Source: an uncultured Chitinophagaceae bacterium (GTDB lineage Bacteria > Bacteroidota > Bacteroidia > Chitinophagales > Chitinophagaceae). Taken from it: 53,296 nt of DNA. Below, piece by piece: positions 1 through 8,079 of the stretch. The translations under genes and the position numbers were made by a program. The notes under the pieces are model-generated. The model saw only the letters and a list, made by a program, of their open reading frames with translations. It made no database searches and was not told the origin of the DNA. Location: assembly GCA_937858715.1 (NCBI GenBank), contig CALLZY010000062.1, positions 1-53,296 of the forward strand. Direction: 5' to 3'. Each line of letters opens with the position of its first letter. The first letter of the stretch is position 1.

Positions 1-2105
1 CCGATATCGGTAAATGCAGCACCATTAACGGGGATACCAAAGAGCCTGAAGAAAGGAAACCGGTATTCAGCATTAAATTCTAACTGCACATCGCCATAGC
101 TGTCGGGGTTGTCGGTTGCGTCAATGTACGAGCCGGGGCCAAGTTTACGAATGCCCCATGCCCGCATGCTGTTGGGGCCACCGGCAAAGTACTGGCGGAA
201 GAAAGGCAGGTTGTAGCTTTTTTCTTCGTTTGGTGTGTTGTCGAATTCATAACCGGCACCAGCAAAGAGACGGAGAGCAAGGGCTGTTTTTTTGTAGCTG
301 ATTTTCTTTATCAGTTCAGCATCGGCCTTTACAAAGCGGTACAGATTTTTGTTGAAGAAGTCATTCTTAATGAAACCAAATGTTCCTGAGGTTTCTGTGT
401 TCAGCCGCAGTACATTAAGGTTGTTGCCTTTACCGCCGCTCATGTTCATACCTGCTTTTACAGATGCAATCAACCCGTCAGTAAACACATACCGCAGTGA
501 CGGGTTGGTTTCAAAAATATCAAGGAGCTTTTGTTCCGGTGTGAAGGAGGCATATTCAATGTTGGGCCAGCGTATGCTGATTGCTTTTTTGCCCCACAGA
601 AAATCGTAGCCCCAGCCAAGGTTAACAGTGTTGAGTTTGTACAACTGATTCCTGATTGTGATGGCACCATTGGCGGCTAATACACTATTGAAAGAGTTTC
701 TTGTGTTTTCTTTCATCTGCCTTGCAAACGGAACCAGTATGGGTCTTGGGAACGTAATGTTGTGGCCAAGACTGAACTGGAAGGTCTGAAAGAAATTGAC
801 ATTTGTTTCCTTGTCTTTACCAATTTCCACGCCGGCCCTGAAACTGGTGTTTGACTGGTTAGCCCTTTTAGCAAAGTTCCTGTTTTGCAGGTTAACATTC
901 AGCGACAGCCCCAGCAGGTTGCCCGATATCACACTTTCATTGCGGCTTCCTTCGAGGTTGTACACAAGGGAGTGCTTTTTGGCGGGGGTGAGCCTTACAA
1001 TAAAATCAGCGGTATCCTGTCCCTTTCTGACCACCGGTTCAATATCGGTAAGCCGCCAGGAACCTAATTGGTTAAAGCGGTTGATCGTTCGCAGATAGTT
1101 CCGCTGGTCGTACAAATCACCATGCCGCAGGTAGAGGTTATTGGGAAATATTTTGGGTTTGAATGTATTCTGGAACGACACCACTTTTACACCATTTACT
1201 AAAGTTTCTTTTCTGCTGTAAAGGGAACTGTCCTGTGTATAGTCGGGATATACCGTTAAATTGCCCACATAGTATTTAATCAGTTTTGTACTGTCGGCTG
1301 TTGAACGTACCCTGAATTCGAGATTGGCTTTCGGGTTTTCCCTTCTTTCTTTCAGTTTCTGCAGCAGTTCTAATTGCTCGAATGGATCCATAGTAGGCCG
1401 GAGCAATGCCACATCAACCGTATCCCAAAGGCCGTAGAGTTCGCCCCTGTCGAACCGCATATAACCATTATTACGCAGCAGTGTTACCATCCTGTCCATT
1501 TCGTTTGAAATAGCATTTTTGGCAAAAGGATCTCCTTTCTTAATAAAAGCACTTTTTTTACTTCTGATAACTATGCGCTGTATCTCGTCTCTGTTTTGTT
1601 TATAACCAAACGAATCTAAGTTATAGCTGAGTGAATCTATCCGCACCACCTTTCCAGGCTTTACATAAAAATGTACTGTTGCACGAAGCTGGTTCTTATG
1701 TGATGAATCAATCGTTACAGAATGTGTTATAGTGTCTTTAAAATATCCAAGCGACACAAGAAGTGCCCGCATATAAAGTTTCGATTTCTCAATATTTTCA
1801 TCTTTGAGAAGCGGAGGGTTAAACAGTTGTTCTTTAAAATGGATACCTCTATAGAAAATTTTTCTTACAGATCGGACTTTTACACTATCGTCAAGTTGAT
1901 TGGAGAGTTTATTTTCCAGCACTGCCTTCTCCTGGTTTTGAAAATTTCCTTCAACTTTTACGGTGTAATTATAAACAAAGGGTTTGTTTAGCGGATAATC
2001 TCTTGGTATCACCCTATTGAGATGGCAGGATGAAATCACTATAGATAGTGCTACAACAGCCAGATAAGTAATATTTTTACGGAGCGTTAGCCCAAAAATT
2101 TTCAT
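1..2105 (-). CDS. tamL: TamL-like lipidated Omp85 (BamA/TamA family) outer-membrane protein, 3' end missing
   Basis: The gene reads leftward from an ATG at 2105 and runs off the left edge; about 701 residues are visible. The start MKIFGLTLRK is followed by a hydrophobic stretch ending in VISSC, a lipobox with Cys27, so the protein should be a lipoprotein. After POTRA-like N-terminal sequence comes a beta-barrel with the Omp85 hallmark GGPNSMRAWGIRKLGPG near residue 665. Omp85 proteins insert or translocate outer-membrane and surface proteins; a lipidated TamA relative, TamL, is typical of Bacteroidota and usually works with TamB, which is not visible here. A candidate promoter (TATATTTG) lies inside the divergent methyltransferase gene. 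The exact subfamily (TamL versus another BamA paralogue) is an inference. Confidence 0.85.
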   Translation of the reverse strand, partial: MKIFGLTLRKNITYLAVVALSIVISSCHLNRVIPRDYPLNKPFVYNYTVKVEGNFQNQEKAVLENKLSNQLDDSVKVRSVRKIFYRGIHFKEQLFNPPLLKDENIEKSKLYMRALLVSLGYFKDTITHSVTIDSSHKNQLRATVHFYVKPGKVVRIDSLSYNLDSFGYKQNRDEIQRIVIRSKKSAFIKKGDPFAKNAISNEMDRMVTLLRNNGYMRFDRGELYGLWDTVDVALLRPTMDPFEQLELLQKLKERRENPKANLEFRVRSTADSTKLIKYYVGNLTVYPDYTQDSSLYSRKETLVNGVKVVSFQNTFKPKIFPNNLYLRHGDLYDQRNYLRTINRFNQLGSWRLTDIEPVVRKGQDTADFIVRLTPAKKHSLVYNLEGSRNESVISGNLLGLSLNVNLQNRNFAKRANQSNTSFRAGVEIGKDKETNVNFFQTFQFSLGHNITFPRPILVPFARQMKENTRNSFNSVLAANGAITIRNQLYKLNTVNLGWGYDFLWGKKAISIRWPNIEYASFTPEQKLLDIFETNPSLRYVFTDGLIASVKAGMNMSGGKGNNLNVLRLNTETSGTFGFIKNDFFNKNLYRFVKADAELIKKISYKKTALALRLFAGAGYEFDNTPNEEKSYNLPFFRQYFAGGPNSMRAWGIRKLGPGSYIDATDNPDSYGDVQLEFNAEYRFPFFRLFGIPVNGAAFTDI

Positions 2106-2859
2106 GCTAAAAATTACTTCAGAAATGCTTTCAAAATCAAAGGTCAAATATATTCAAAGTTTAGGCCAGAAAAAATTCAGGCAGGGGGAGGGAGTATTTA
2201 TTGCTGAAGGTCCGAAGCTGGTGTTAGAACTCCTTTTAAGTGTTCCCGGCAATATTGTTGAAGTTTTCGCTGTAAAAGAGTGGGTGGTGGAGCATCAGAA
2301 GCAACTGGTATCGTTTACCTGTACAGAAGTACCGGAGCAGGAATTAGAAAAAATTTCACAATTGGCCACACCCAATATGGTGCTGGCGTTGGTAAAGAAT
2401 ATTGAACCTGTTATGCCAAAAGAGGTAAAAGGGCAGGTAGTGCTGGCACTTGATGGTATTCAGGATCCCGGCAACCTGGGAACGATTATCCGCATTGCCG
2501 ACTGGTTTGGCATCACACAAATTATGTGCAGCGAAGATTCTGCCGATGTGTTTAACCCCAAGGTGGTGCAGTCAACCATGGGTAGTATTGCAAGGGTGAG
2601 GGTTTCTTATACCAGTCTTGTTGAATGGCTTTCGGGACTTGATGATGTAACAATCTATGCCACCGTTCTGGAAGGACAGGATGTTACCACCATGAAAAAA
2701 ATCAGCAGTGGTGTATTGCTGATCGGAAATGAATCGAAGGGCATCAGCCCGGAAATACTGAAACTGGCCAATGCCACTGTCACTATCCCACGAAAGGGCG
2801 GGGCTGAATCTTTGAATGCTGCTGTTGCAACCGGTATAGTGCTGTCGCACCTTATCTGA
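2104..2859 (+). CDS. SpoU/TrmH-family RNA 2'-O-methyltransferase
   Basis: A 251-residue SPOUT-class methyltransferase expected to methylate ribose 2'-OH in rRNA or tRNA using S-adenosylmethionine. The three SpoU motifs are clear: motif 1 LALDGIQDPGNLGTIIRIAD near residue 120, motif 2 LLIGNESKGISPEI near 205, and motif 3 TIPRKGGAESLNAAVATGI near 230. The N-terminal ~100 residues form the L30e-like substrate-binding domain (KVKYIQSLGQKKFRQGEGVF). The ATG at 2104 shares bases with the divergent tamL start; a second ATG at 2125 (MLSKSKVKYIQ) resembles family N-termini and may be the real start. The 3' end overlaps the convergent permease gene by 8 bp. The precise target nucleotide cannot be read from sequence. 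Confidence 0.9.
   Translation: MLKITSEMLSKSKVKYIQSLGQKKFRQGEGVFIAEGPKLVLELLLSVPGNIVEVFAVKEWVVEHQKQLVSFTCTEVPEQELEKISQLATPNMVLALVKNIEPVMPKEVKGQVVLALDGIQDPGNLGTIIRIADWFGITQIMCSEDSADVFNPKVVQSTMGSIARVRVSYTSLVEWLSGLDDVTIYATVLEGQDVTTMKKISSGVLLIGNESKGISPEILKLANATVTIPRKGGAESLNAAVATGIVLSHLI
2145..2152 (-). promoter_or_regulatory. candidate -7 box (TATATTTG) for tamL
   Basis: On the minus strand the sequence TATATTTG matches the Bacteroidota -7 consensus TANNTTTG, about 40 nt before the tamL ATG. No clear -33 TTTG is present at the usual spacing. It lies within the coding sequence of the divergent RNA methyltransferase gene. Confidence 0.4.
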
Positions 2860-4108
2860 ACTGAATGGCTTTAACCGGCTGTACTTTTTTCACCAGTAAA
2901 GAGGGAACCATTAATATGAGCAGGCTTATCAAAAATGTTCCTGCACCGATTACCAATACCTGCCACCAGACAATATCAACTGCTGCTGTGCTGAGGTAGT
3001 ACGCTTCTTCCTGCAGTTTGATAAACCCGGTAGCCTGCTGCAGCCACAGCAATCCCAAAGCGATAGCAGTACCGGTAATAATTCCGGTTACGGTAATGAT
3101 GAGTGTCTGCCTGAGAAAGATTTGCTGCACTGTCCAGTCGGTTGCCCCCAGCGCTTTTAAAATGCCAATCATGCGGATGCGTTCCAGCACCAGAATGATG
3201 AGGCAGGTGACCAGGTTGATAACGGCCACCACCACCATGAAGATGATCAGTACGTTCCGGTTCATATCCATCAGTCCCAGCCAGTCGAATATATCCGGTG
3301 AAATACGTTTCACACTGATTGCATCCCATGTGGCCGGAAAATCGCCGATATTGTAAATCTCGTTATTCAGGGTGTCAATTTTCTTATAGTCTTTCAGAAA
3401 AACCTCATAGCCGCCCACCTGGTTGGGCTCCCAGTTGTTGAGCCGTTGTATGAGTTTTAAGTCGCCCAGGGCAATGAGGTTATCGTATTTTTCAATGCCA
3501 GTTCTGTAAATGCCTGCTATCGATATTTTTCGTGGTCTTGGGTTTTCGCCTGCCCTCATAAAATACATAATGAGGCTGTCGTTCACTTTCAGGTTCATCC
3601 TTCCGGCGGTGTAGGACGAAATCATGATTTCTTTGCTGTAAGCTGAATCAGCAAAGCGGATGGGCCGCCCTTCAACAATAAACTGCTGCAGATGATTGAA
3701 ATCGTAACTGCTGTCGAGCCCTTTTATCAATACACCTTCAATATCTTCCTTTGTTTTTAAAATGGCGTATTTGGTGGCGAAGGAGTGTACTGATTTAACT
3801 TCCGGATTCTGTTTTATTTCGGCGATGAGGTGAGTGTTTGCTTCGATGGGTGTTTCTTCAGAAATGATGACTTTATCGGGCTGCTTTTCCTGTATGCGGA
3901 TATGCCCCCAGAAACTGAAAATCTTCTGGCTGATGGTTTGCTGGAAACCGTTTGCCAGGCTGATGGTGATAATCATTACCGCCACGCTGATGATGGTGGC
4001 CACTACTGAGAGTTTGATGATAAACCGGGAAAATGACTTTTGCTTACCGGTTTGTCCGGAGGGTTGGGAGAATGCGATTCGATTTGCTATGAAAGCTGCA
4101 ACCTTCAA
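2852..4108 (-). CDS. FtsX/LolE-like ABC transporter permease
   Basis: A 418-residue inner-membrane permease of the MacB/LolC-E/FtsX class. There is one N-terminal membrane helix (about residues 30-55, LSVVATIISVAVMIITISLA), a ~200-residue periplasmic domain, and three C-terminal helices. The cytoplasmic coupling segment ERIRMIGILKALGATDWTVQQ (first helix of the C-terminal group) is the family hallmark. LolC/E members extract lipoproteins for outer-membrane delivery; the ATPase LolD partner is not adjacent. The start is a TTG at 4108: an in-frame TAG lies two codons upstream and no ATG precedes the conserved VAAFIANRIAFS segment. A TATTTTTG box at 4148-4155 may be its promoter. Lipoprotein release is an inference; a generic MacB-like permease is the alternative. 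Confidence 0.8.
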   Translation of the reverse strand: MKVAAFIANRIAFSQPSGQTGKQKSFSRFIIKLSVVATIISVAVMIITISLANGFQQTISQKIFSFWGHIRIQEKQPDKVIISEETPIEANTHLIAEIKQNPEVKSVHSFATKYAILKTKEDIEGVLIKGLDSSYDFNHLQQFIVEGRPIRFADSAYSKEIMISSYTAGRMNLKVNDSLIMYFMRAGENPRPRKISIAGIYRTGIEKYDNLIALGDLKLIQRLNNWEPNQVGGYEVFLKDYKKIDTLNNEIYNIGDFPATWDAISVKRISPDIFDWLGLMDMNRNVLIIFMVVVAVINLVTCLIILVLERIRMIGILKALGATDWTVQQIFLRQTLIITVTGIITGTAIALGLLWLQQATGFIKLQEEAYYLSTAAVDIVWWQVLVIGAGTFLISLLILMVPSLLVKKVQPVKAIQFR

Positions 4109-4147
4109 GTTTTTCTAATTGTCTTTATGCTGTGCTGACTGTGGGAA

Positions 4148-4155
4148 CAAAAATA
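4148..4155 (-). promoter_or_regulatory. candidate -7 box (TATTTTTG) for the permease gene
   Basis: Minus-strand TATTTTTG matches TANNTTTG and is about 40 nt upstream of the TTG start at 4108. There is no convincing -33 element. Confidence 0.4.
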
Positions 4156-4230
4156 AGGTTAGCCGGAGGATATTAGCCTGTTTTAGTTATTTTTTGCAAT
4201 ATTGTATAATTAAATACCGTTTACTGCCTG

Positions 4231-5514
4231 ATGCGAATTACATCTCTGACTGCCCTGCTGCTTGCTGCCACTGTTACTTTTGGTCAATTGCCTGATCATA
4301 TTTATAAGCCCAATATCCGTTCTGTAAAGTTGTATAAGCTGGGAGATATTTACAGTTACCCTGTCATTACACTTAATTCCGGCGATCAGCTGGAACTTCA
4401 TTTTGATGATATGGATAGCGATATGAAATATTACTATTACAGTTTTCAGCTTTGTAATGCCGACTGGAGCCCGGCCAATGTGCAGACTTATGATTATATC
4501 CGGGGTTTTCAGAGTAACCGTATCAGTACTTACCGTACTTCCAATTTGGTTGATACCCGCTATACGCATTACCAGGCAGTGCTGCCAGAAAGGAATTCGG
4601 GGCCAACAAAGGGAGGTAATTATTTGCTTAAAGTTTTTTTGAATGATGATACCTCAAAACTGGTGTTTACAAAGCGGATGTTGATTGTAAACCCGAAGGC
4701 ATCGGTAGGGGCACAGGTGCTGCAGCCTTTTGATGGGAATCTATTCAGAACACATCAGCGGGTGCAGGTGTCAGTCGGTACAGCTTCCGGCCAGCTGAAT
4801 GCTTTTTCGCCACAGGATATCAAAGTTAAAATTGTACAGAATTATGCCTGGGGACCTTCACCGCTAATTGAAAGGCCCACAATTTTCAGGGGTAATTATT
4901 ATGAGTACAGTGATGAGGATAATACCACTTTCCAGGCAGGGAAGGAGTGGCGCTGGATTGACTTGCGGAGTCTGCGCCTGCGCAGCGACCGGATGGCCAG
5001 GATTGAAGACAATGATAACAGCAGCAGAACGGATGTGTATGTTGCCGTGGATGGCGACCGCACCCGGCAGATATATGTTTACTACCGTGATTTTAATGGC
5101 TTATACACAATAGAGAACCGTGATAATCCCAATGCGTTCTGGCAGGGTGATTATGCCTGGGTGCATTTTACGTTTGTGCCGCCGGGCAACCAGCCTTTTG
5201 TCGGCAAGGGTGTTTACCTGTACGGCGAAATGGTGAATTTTGAGCAGAATGATAATTCGAAGATGGAGTTTAATGCAGAAAAGGGTGTGTATGAGAAGGT
5301 GTTGTTCCTGAAGCAGGGATATTACAACTACTCGTATGTTACATTAACCGACCGGAAAGAGGAGGGAGTGGTGCCATCGCTGGAAAACACAGAAGGCAAT
5401 TACTGGGGAACGGAGAACAGTTATATGGTGATGGTTTATTTCAGGCCCTTTGGTGCCAGGGCCGATGAACTGGTAGGTTTTGCCAAGGTGAACTCTGCAT
5501 TTCCCAGGCAATAA
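4231..5514 (+). CDS. type IX secretion system plug-domain protein (DUF5103)
   Basis: A 427-residue exported protein with a clear signal peptide (MRITSLTALLLAATVTFGQ). The N-terminal beta domain with YKPNIRSVKLYKLGD, a charged DDMDSDMKYYYYSFQLCNADW stretch and RGFQSNRISTYRTS, and a C-terminal domain with YYNYSYVTL, match the Bacteroidota DUF5103 family. That family includes the Plug protein that closes the SprA translocon of T9SS when no cargo passes. The gene stands alone between a divergent permease gene and a convergent transaldolase gene. Its presence agrees with the T9SS-sorted cargo at 34333-36003. The plug role is family knowledge; SprA itself is not in the window. Confidence 0.85.
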   Translation: MRITSLTALLLAATVTFGQLPDHIYKPNIRSVKLYKLGDIYSYPVITLNSGDQLELHFDDMDSDMKYYYYSFQLCNADWSPANVQTYDYIRGFQSNRISTYRTSNLVDTRYTHYQAVLPERNSGPTKGGNYLLKVFLNDDTSKLVFTKRMLIVNPKASVGAQVLQPFDGNLFRTHQRVQVSVGTASGQLNAFSPQDIKVKIVQNYAWGPSPLIERPTIFRGNYYEYSDEDNTTFQAGKEWRWIDLRSLRLRSDRMARIEDNDNSSRTDVYVAVDGDRTRQIYVYYRDFNGLYTIENRDNPNAFWQGDYAWVHFTFVPPGNQPFVGKGVYLYGEMVNFEQNDNSKMEFNAEKGVYEKVLFLKQGYYNYSYVTLTDRKEEGVVPSLENTEGNYWGTENSYMVMVYFRPFGARADELVGFAKVNSAFPRQ

Positions 5515-5515
5515 A

Positions 5516-5541
5516 AAAGGCGCTGAATATTCAACGCCTTT
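5516..5541. terminator. bidirectional hairpin terminator
   Basis: AAAGGCG...CGCCTTT with an inner TGAATATTCA palindrome lies between the converging plug-domain and transaldolase genes. It is preceded by an A-run and followed by a T-rich stretch, so it could stop transcription in both directions. Confidence 0.75.
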
Positions 5542-5557
5542 CCTGTACTTACTTTTT

Positions 5558-6214
5558 TTATCCTAATGTTTTTTTTGCGTCTTCAATGAATTTGGCCAGG
5601 CCAATATCCGTAAGTGGATGTTTCAGTAATCCGAGGATAGAGTCCAGCGGGCAGGTACACACATCGGCACCGGCTTCGGCACATTTCACAATATGTAAGG
5701 CACTGCGTATCGAGGCTGCCAGAATTTGTGTTTTGAAGCCCTGTGCAGCATAGATGTGAGCAATCTGGGCAATCAGCTCCACACCGTCCCAGTTGGCATC
5801 ATCAATCCGTCCGATAAAAGGAGAAACGTAGGTAGCGCCGGCTTTGGCAGCCAGTATTGCCTGTCCGGCAGAGAATACCAGGGTACAGTTTGTTTTGATG
5901 CCGTTGTCGGTAAACCATTTAATAGCTTTAATGCCGTCTTTAATCATCGGCACTTTCACAACGATGTTCGGGTGTATATCAGCAAGTTTTTTTCCTTCTT
6001 CGATCATTTCCTCAAAAGTGGTGCTGATTACTTCGGCGCTGATGTCACCGTCCACCAGTTCGCAGATGGTCTTGTAGTGGTTCATCACCCCTTCATGGCC
6101 TTTTATGCCTTCTTTAGCCATCAGAGATGGGTTCGTAGTTACGCCGTCTAAGATACCTAACTCATTTGCTTCCTGAATTTGTGCCAGATTGGCCGTGTCA
6201 ATGAAGAATTTCAT
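5558..6214 (-). CDS. fsa: fructose-6-phosphate aldolase-type transaldolase
   Basis: A 218-residue small transaldolase (MipB/TalC type) starting MKFFIDTANLAQIQEANELG, with the TTNPSL motif at about residue 27. The Schiff-base lysine is expected in the NIVVKVPM segment (about residue 86), and the NCTLVFSAGQA, SPFIGRIDD and ILAASIRS motifs line the active site. The length fits this subfamily (about 215-220) rather than classic transaldolase B (about 315). It acts in the cytosol in pentose-phosphate or C3-sugar metabolism. Distinguishing true transaldolase from fructose-6-phosphate aldolase activity needs assay. It lies downstream of the four-helix-bundle gene on the same strand. Confidence 0.92.
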   Translation of the reverse strand: MKFFIDTANLAQIQEANELGILDGVTTNPSLMAKEGIKGHEGVMNHYKTICELVDGDISAEVISTTFEEMIEEGKKLADIHPNIVVKVPMIKDGIKAIKWFTDNGIKTNCTLVFSAGQAILAAKAGATYVSPFIGRIDDANWDGVELIAQIAHIYAAQGFKTQILAASIRSALHIVKCAEAGADVCTCPLDSILGLLKHPLTDIGLAKFIEDAKKTLG

Positions 6215-6218
6215 TTTG

Positions 6219-6669
6219 TTTAATATTTTGTATTTAAGATTTAATATTTAATGAGTTACTTTTTTTCTGAGATGTCTTTCTGCTGGCTGCAAGGATTCTG
6301 GTTAGCTCATCTGCTTCGGCGAGTATTTTCTTCATTTTATCCTCTTTGATGAGTTTCAATTCCGTAATTACTTCAAGCCAGAAAAGGGATTCATCCATTT
6401 CTTCAAATGCAATAGACAGCTTGGCGGTAAAAGCTTTTACAGACTGAGCCTTGCAGGCGGCCCTGTAATTAGCAGCAGCCGAAAATGCCGATCTTGTCAG
6501 TTGGTCTTCTATTACACGGCTTACTTTTTTTGCAGGCAGGGATTCGCAAAGTGGAACAATTCTGTAGGCAAATTCCTTAAGTCTTTTTTGGAGTTCTGAA
6601 GCATTCATAAGCAATTAAAATTGAAGAAGCATGAAAATATTAAATAAAACCAATCTTCAATCTTAAATA
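6219..6669. repeat. inverted AT-rich repeat pairs flanking the four-helix-bundle gene
   Basis: TTTAATATTTT at 6219-6229 is matched by AAAATATTAAA at 6634-6644, and TATTTAAGATT at 6231-6241 by AATCTTAAATA at 6659-6669. These nested inverted pairs enclose one gene. AT-rich composition makes chance matching possible, but two 11-mers in mirrored positions are notable. Confidence 0.5.
6234..6608 (-). CDS. four-helix-bundle protein (S23/IVP-like, PF05635 type)
   Basis: A helical, charged protein of 124 residues starting at the ATG at 6608 (MNASELQKRLKEFAYRIVPL). The segments RVIEDQLTRSAFSAAANYRAAC and IAFEEMDESLFWLEVITE are typical of the family first found inside intervening sequences of 23S rRNA genes and later as scattered single genes in Bacteroidota; related bAvd proteins accompany some diversity-generating retroelements, but no reverse transcriptase is here. 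Its function is unknown. It is flanked by two pairs of 11-bp inverted AT-rich repeats (6219-6229/6634-6644 and 6231-6241/6659-6669), and its stop codon lies inside the left arm, suggesting it arrived as a small unit. Confidence 0.8.
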   Translation of the reverse strand: MNASELQKRLKEFAYRIVPLCESLPAKKVSRVIEDQLTRSAFSAAANYRAACKAQSVKAFTAKLSIAFEEMDESLFWLEVITELKLIKEDKMKKILAEADELTRILAASRKTSQKKSNSLNIKS

Positions 6670-6770
6670 AAAAAAGGCAGGCTGATTACATCGCACCGCT
6701 CAACCACTTACTCTTGCTGCCTTCCGGCCCTGGGAGGGTTCAGCAGGAGCTGGTCGTGTAAGACCTGCCG
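6669..6770 (-). ncRNA. ffs: signal recognition particle RNA, small bacterial type (4.5S-like)
   Basis: The minus strand carries the conserved SRP apical loop sequence GGGCCGGAAGGCAGCAAGAG, preceded by CTGAACCCTCCCA as in 4.5S RNA. The ends pair (GGCAGG near 6766 with CCTGCC near 6676), and a run of seven Us follows at 6669-6675. The RNA binds Ffh and directs membrane proteins to FtsY and SecYEG. A perfect TATCTTTG -7 box sits just upstream at 6774-6781, so it has its own promoter. No small protein gene needs to be invoked here. Confidence 0.95.
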
Positions 6771-6773
6771 GTG

Positions 6774-6781
6774 CAAAGATA
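6774..6781 (-). promoter_or_regulatory. -7 box (TATCTTTG) of the SRP RNA gene
   Basis: TATCTTTG on the minus strand is a perfect TANNTTTG match and ends 4-5 nt before the expected 5' end of the SRP RNA, as expected for a -7 element. Confidence 0.75.
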
Positions 6782-6819
6782 AGGTTATAAGCCTTTTAAA
6801 GGATTGTTGTTGTGAAAAA

Positions 6820-7224
6820 TCAGTTCTTTCTTTTGTTACCAGACGAAGGAGCGGGGTTGTTCATTATTTCGGCCTTGGTTGGCAACGCCGGGTCGGGGGC
6901 TGTTTTAATCCAGATAGTTTTTTCTATGAAAACTGCCGGGTCTTTCCGGAGGACTGCTTTGACGGTGACTTTTTCCTGCTGAAAGTCCATAGGGATAATC
7001 AGTTCATTACCTTCAAAAACAGCTTCGTTGCATGAAAATATTAGTTCTTTGGAGGTCAGGGGCAGCCATCGGCCATTAGAGAGTTTACCGTCCACATTAA
7101 TATAATTATGCTGTCCTTTTTTCAGGCTGTCGGTATAAAGGTGGAAATAAATGCTGTCAACCTTTTGTGCCGAAACCACAGCGGTGATGTTGGCGATTAT
7201 TATTAACAGTAAAATTTTTCTCAT
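6820..7224 (-). CDS. small secreted protein of unknown function
   Basis: A 134-residue protein with a good signal peptide (MRKILLLIIIANITAVVSA followed by Q). The mature part begins QKVDSIYFHLYTDSLKKGQHNYINVDGK, then contains a beta-rich stretch with alternating hydrophobic residues (FEGNELIIPMDFQQEKVTVKAVLRKDP) and ends in a Pro/Ser/Asn-rich basic tail (PAPSSGNKRKN). I do not recognise the family. The pattern 'intended role as a quantity, then a value' (GRWLPLTSKELIFSCNEAVFEGN) suggests a single immunoglobulin-like fold, but this is a guess. It lies between the SRP RNA and the divergent ribosomal operon. It has no recognisable lipobox or sorting domain. Confidence 0.65.
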   Translation of the reverse strand: MRKILLLIIIANITAVVSAQKVDSIYFHLYTDSLKKGQHNYINVDGKLSNGRWLPLTSKELIFSCNEAVFEGNELIIPMDFQQEKVTVKAVLRKDPAVFIEKTIWIKTAPDPALPTKAEIMNNPAPSSGNKRKN

Positions 7225-7509
7225 GTGTAATCCGCTTGTTGCTTATTGTTAAGTCGCATCATTTGAAAATTAAGTTGCGCCTGCCGGCAATTTACAGTCT
7301 TGTTAACAGTAAACAAACTGGCTGGTCTTTCTTTTTTCTCAGGGCAAGGTTACTGGTATTTTATAAATTGAAAATCAGCTTTTTGCTTTAAATGGGTCAC
7401 AAATCCTAGCTATCCCGTGATTCTATAAAAAATTATTTCACAAGTATTTGGAAGAAAAGGGGAACACCCCTACCTTTGCACTCCCAAAAGAAAAATTGGG
7501 ATTTGACAC
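7225..7509. other. intergenic region with the S10 operon promoter
   Basis: The 285-bp divergent gap holds the rpsJ promoter at 7447-7478. Just after the likely start site, CCCAA...TTGGG (about 7483-7500) can form a small hairpin in the leader. Nothing else convincing was seen. Confidence 0.6.
7447..7478 (+). promoter_or_regulatory. promoter of the S10-spc ribosomal protein operon
   Basis: TTTG at 7447-7450 and TACCTTTG at 7471-7478 are separated by exactly 20 nt, matching the Bacteroidota -33/-7 consensus (TTTG-N19-21-TANNTTTG). The start of transcription should fall near 7483-7486, giving a leader of about 25 nt before the rpsJ ATG. Confidence 0.85.
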
Positions 7510-7815
7510 ATGTCGCAGCGAATCAGAATAAAATTACAGTCTTACGATCACAACCTGGTTGATAAATCAGCAGAGAAAATCGTAAAAACAGTTCGTAGTA
7601 CAGGAGCGGTTGTAACCGGGCCAATTCCCCTGCCAACCCGCAAGAAAATTTTTACCGTATTACGTTCACCACACGTTAATAAGAAGAGCCGTGAGCAGTT
7701 CCAGTTAGCCACTCACAAAAGGCTGTTAGATATCTACACTTCTTCATCAAGAACTGTAGATGCACTGAGCAAACTTGATTTGCCCAGTGGTGTGGAAGTT
7801 GAAATTAAGGCGTAG
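7510..7815 (+). CDS. rpsJ: 30S ribosomal protein S10
   Basis: A 101-residue S10 ([49 protein letters not shown]), full length for the family. S10 sits in the 30S head and in other bacteria also acts in antitermination as NusE. It is the first gene of the operon and has its own strong promoter; rpsL, rpsG and fusA, which precede it in many bacteria, are absent. A 302-bp gap with a palindromic repeat and structured RNA separates it from rplC, which is unusual for this operon. There is no Shine-Dalgarno sequence, as usual in Bacteroidota. Confidence 0.98.
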   Translation: MSQRIRIKLQSYDHNLVDKSAEKIVKTVRSTGAVVTGPIPLPTRKKIFTVLRSPHVNKKSREQFQLATHKRLLDIYTSSSRTVDALSKLDLPSGVEVEIKA

Positions 7816-7818
7816 TAT

Positions 7819-7960
7819 GCCCCCAACCCCTAAAGGGGAGAAAGGCAATAGTTCTTACAAATAAATTTTTTCGTTATCTCTCAATCAATCGTTTACAGCG
7901 AATGAAAAAAGAGCTCTGACAATTATCAAAATACTTATCCCCCTTCAGGGGATAGGGGTA
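7819..7960. repeat. palindromic (REP/MITE-like) inverted repeat inside the S10 operon
   Basis: The arms 7819-7840 (GCCCCCAACCCCTAAAGGGGAG truncated to its core CCCCTAAAGGGG) and 7936-7960 (core CCCCTTCAGGGG followed by ATAGGGG) are imperfect inverted copies about 95 bp apart. C4/G4 palindromes of this style are common between genes of Bacteroidota. Confidence 0.5.
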
Positions 7961-7984
7961 CATAAAACAAGCCGTTCAGGGTTT

Positions 7985-8079
7985 GTTTACTGCCGGTACT
8001 TCCCCAGAAAGGAAAAGGTCGGCGGCAAACGGGGATTGACCCTTCGTTGCACCAGGGTGATAAATTCATCTGCAACGAA
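7985..8079 (+). promoter_or_regulatory. possible structured RNA leader upstream of rplC
   Basis: Two successive hairpins were found by eye: 7985-7996 with 8019-8030 (12 positions, one mismatch), and 8043-8051 with 8071-8079 (9 bp, perfect). They end 38 nt before the rplC start, where an autoregulatory r-protein leader could act. No known leader family was recognised. Confidence 0.35.
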
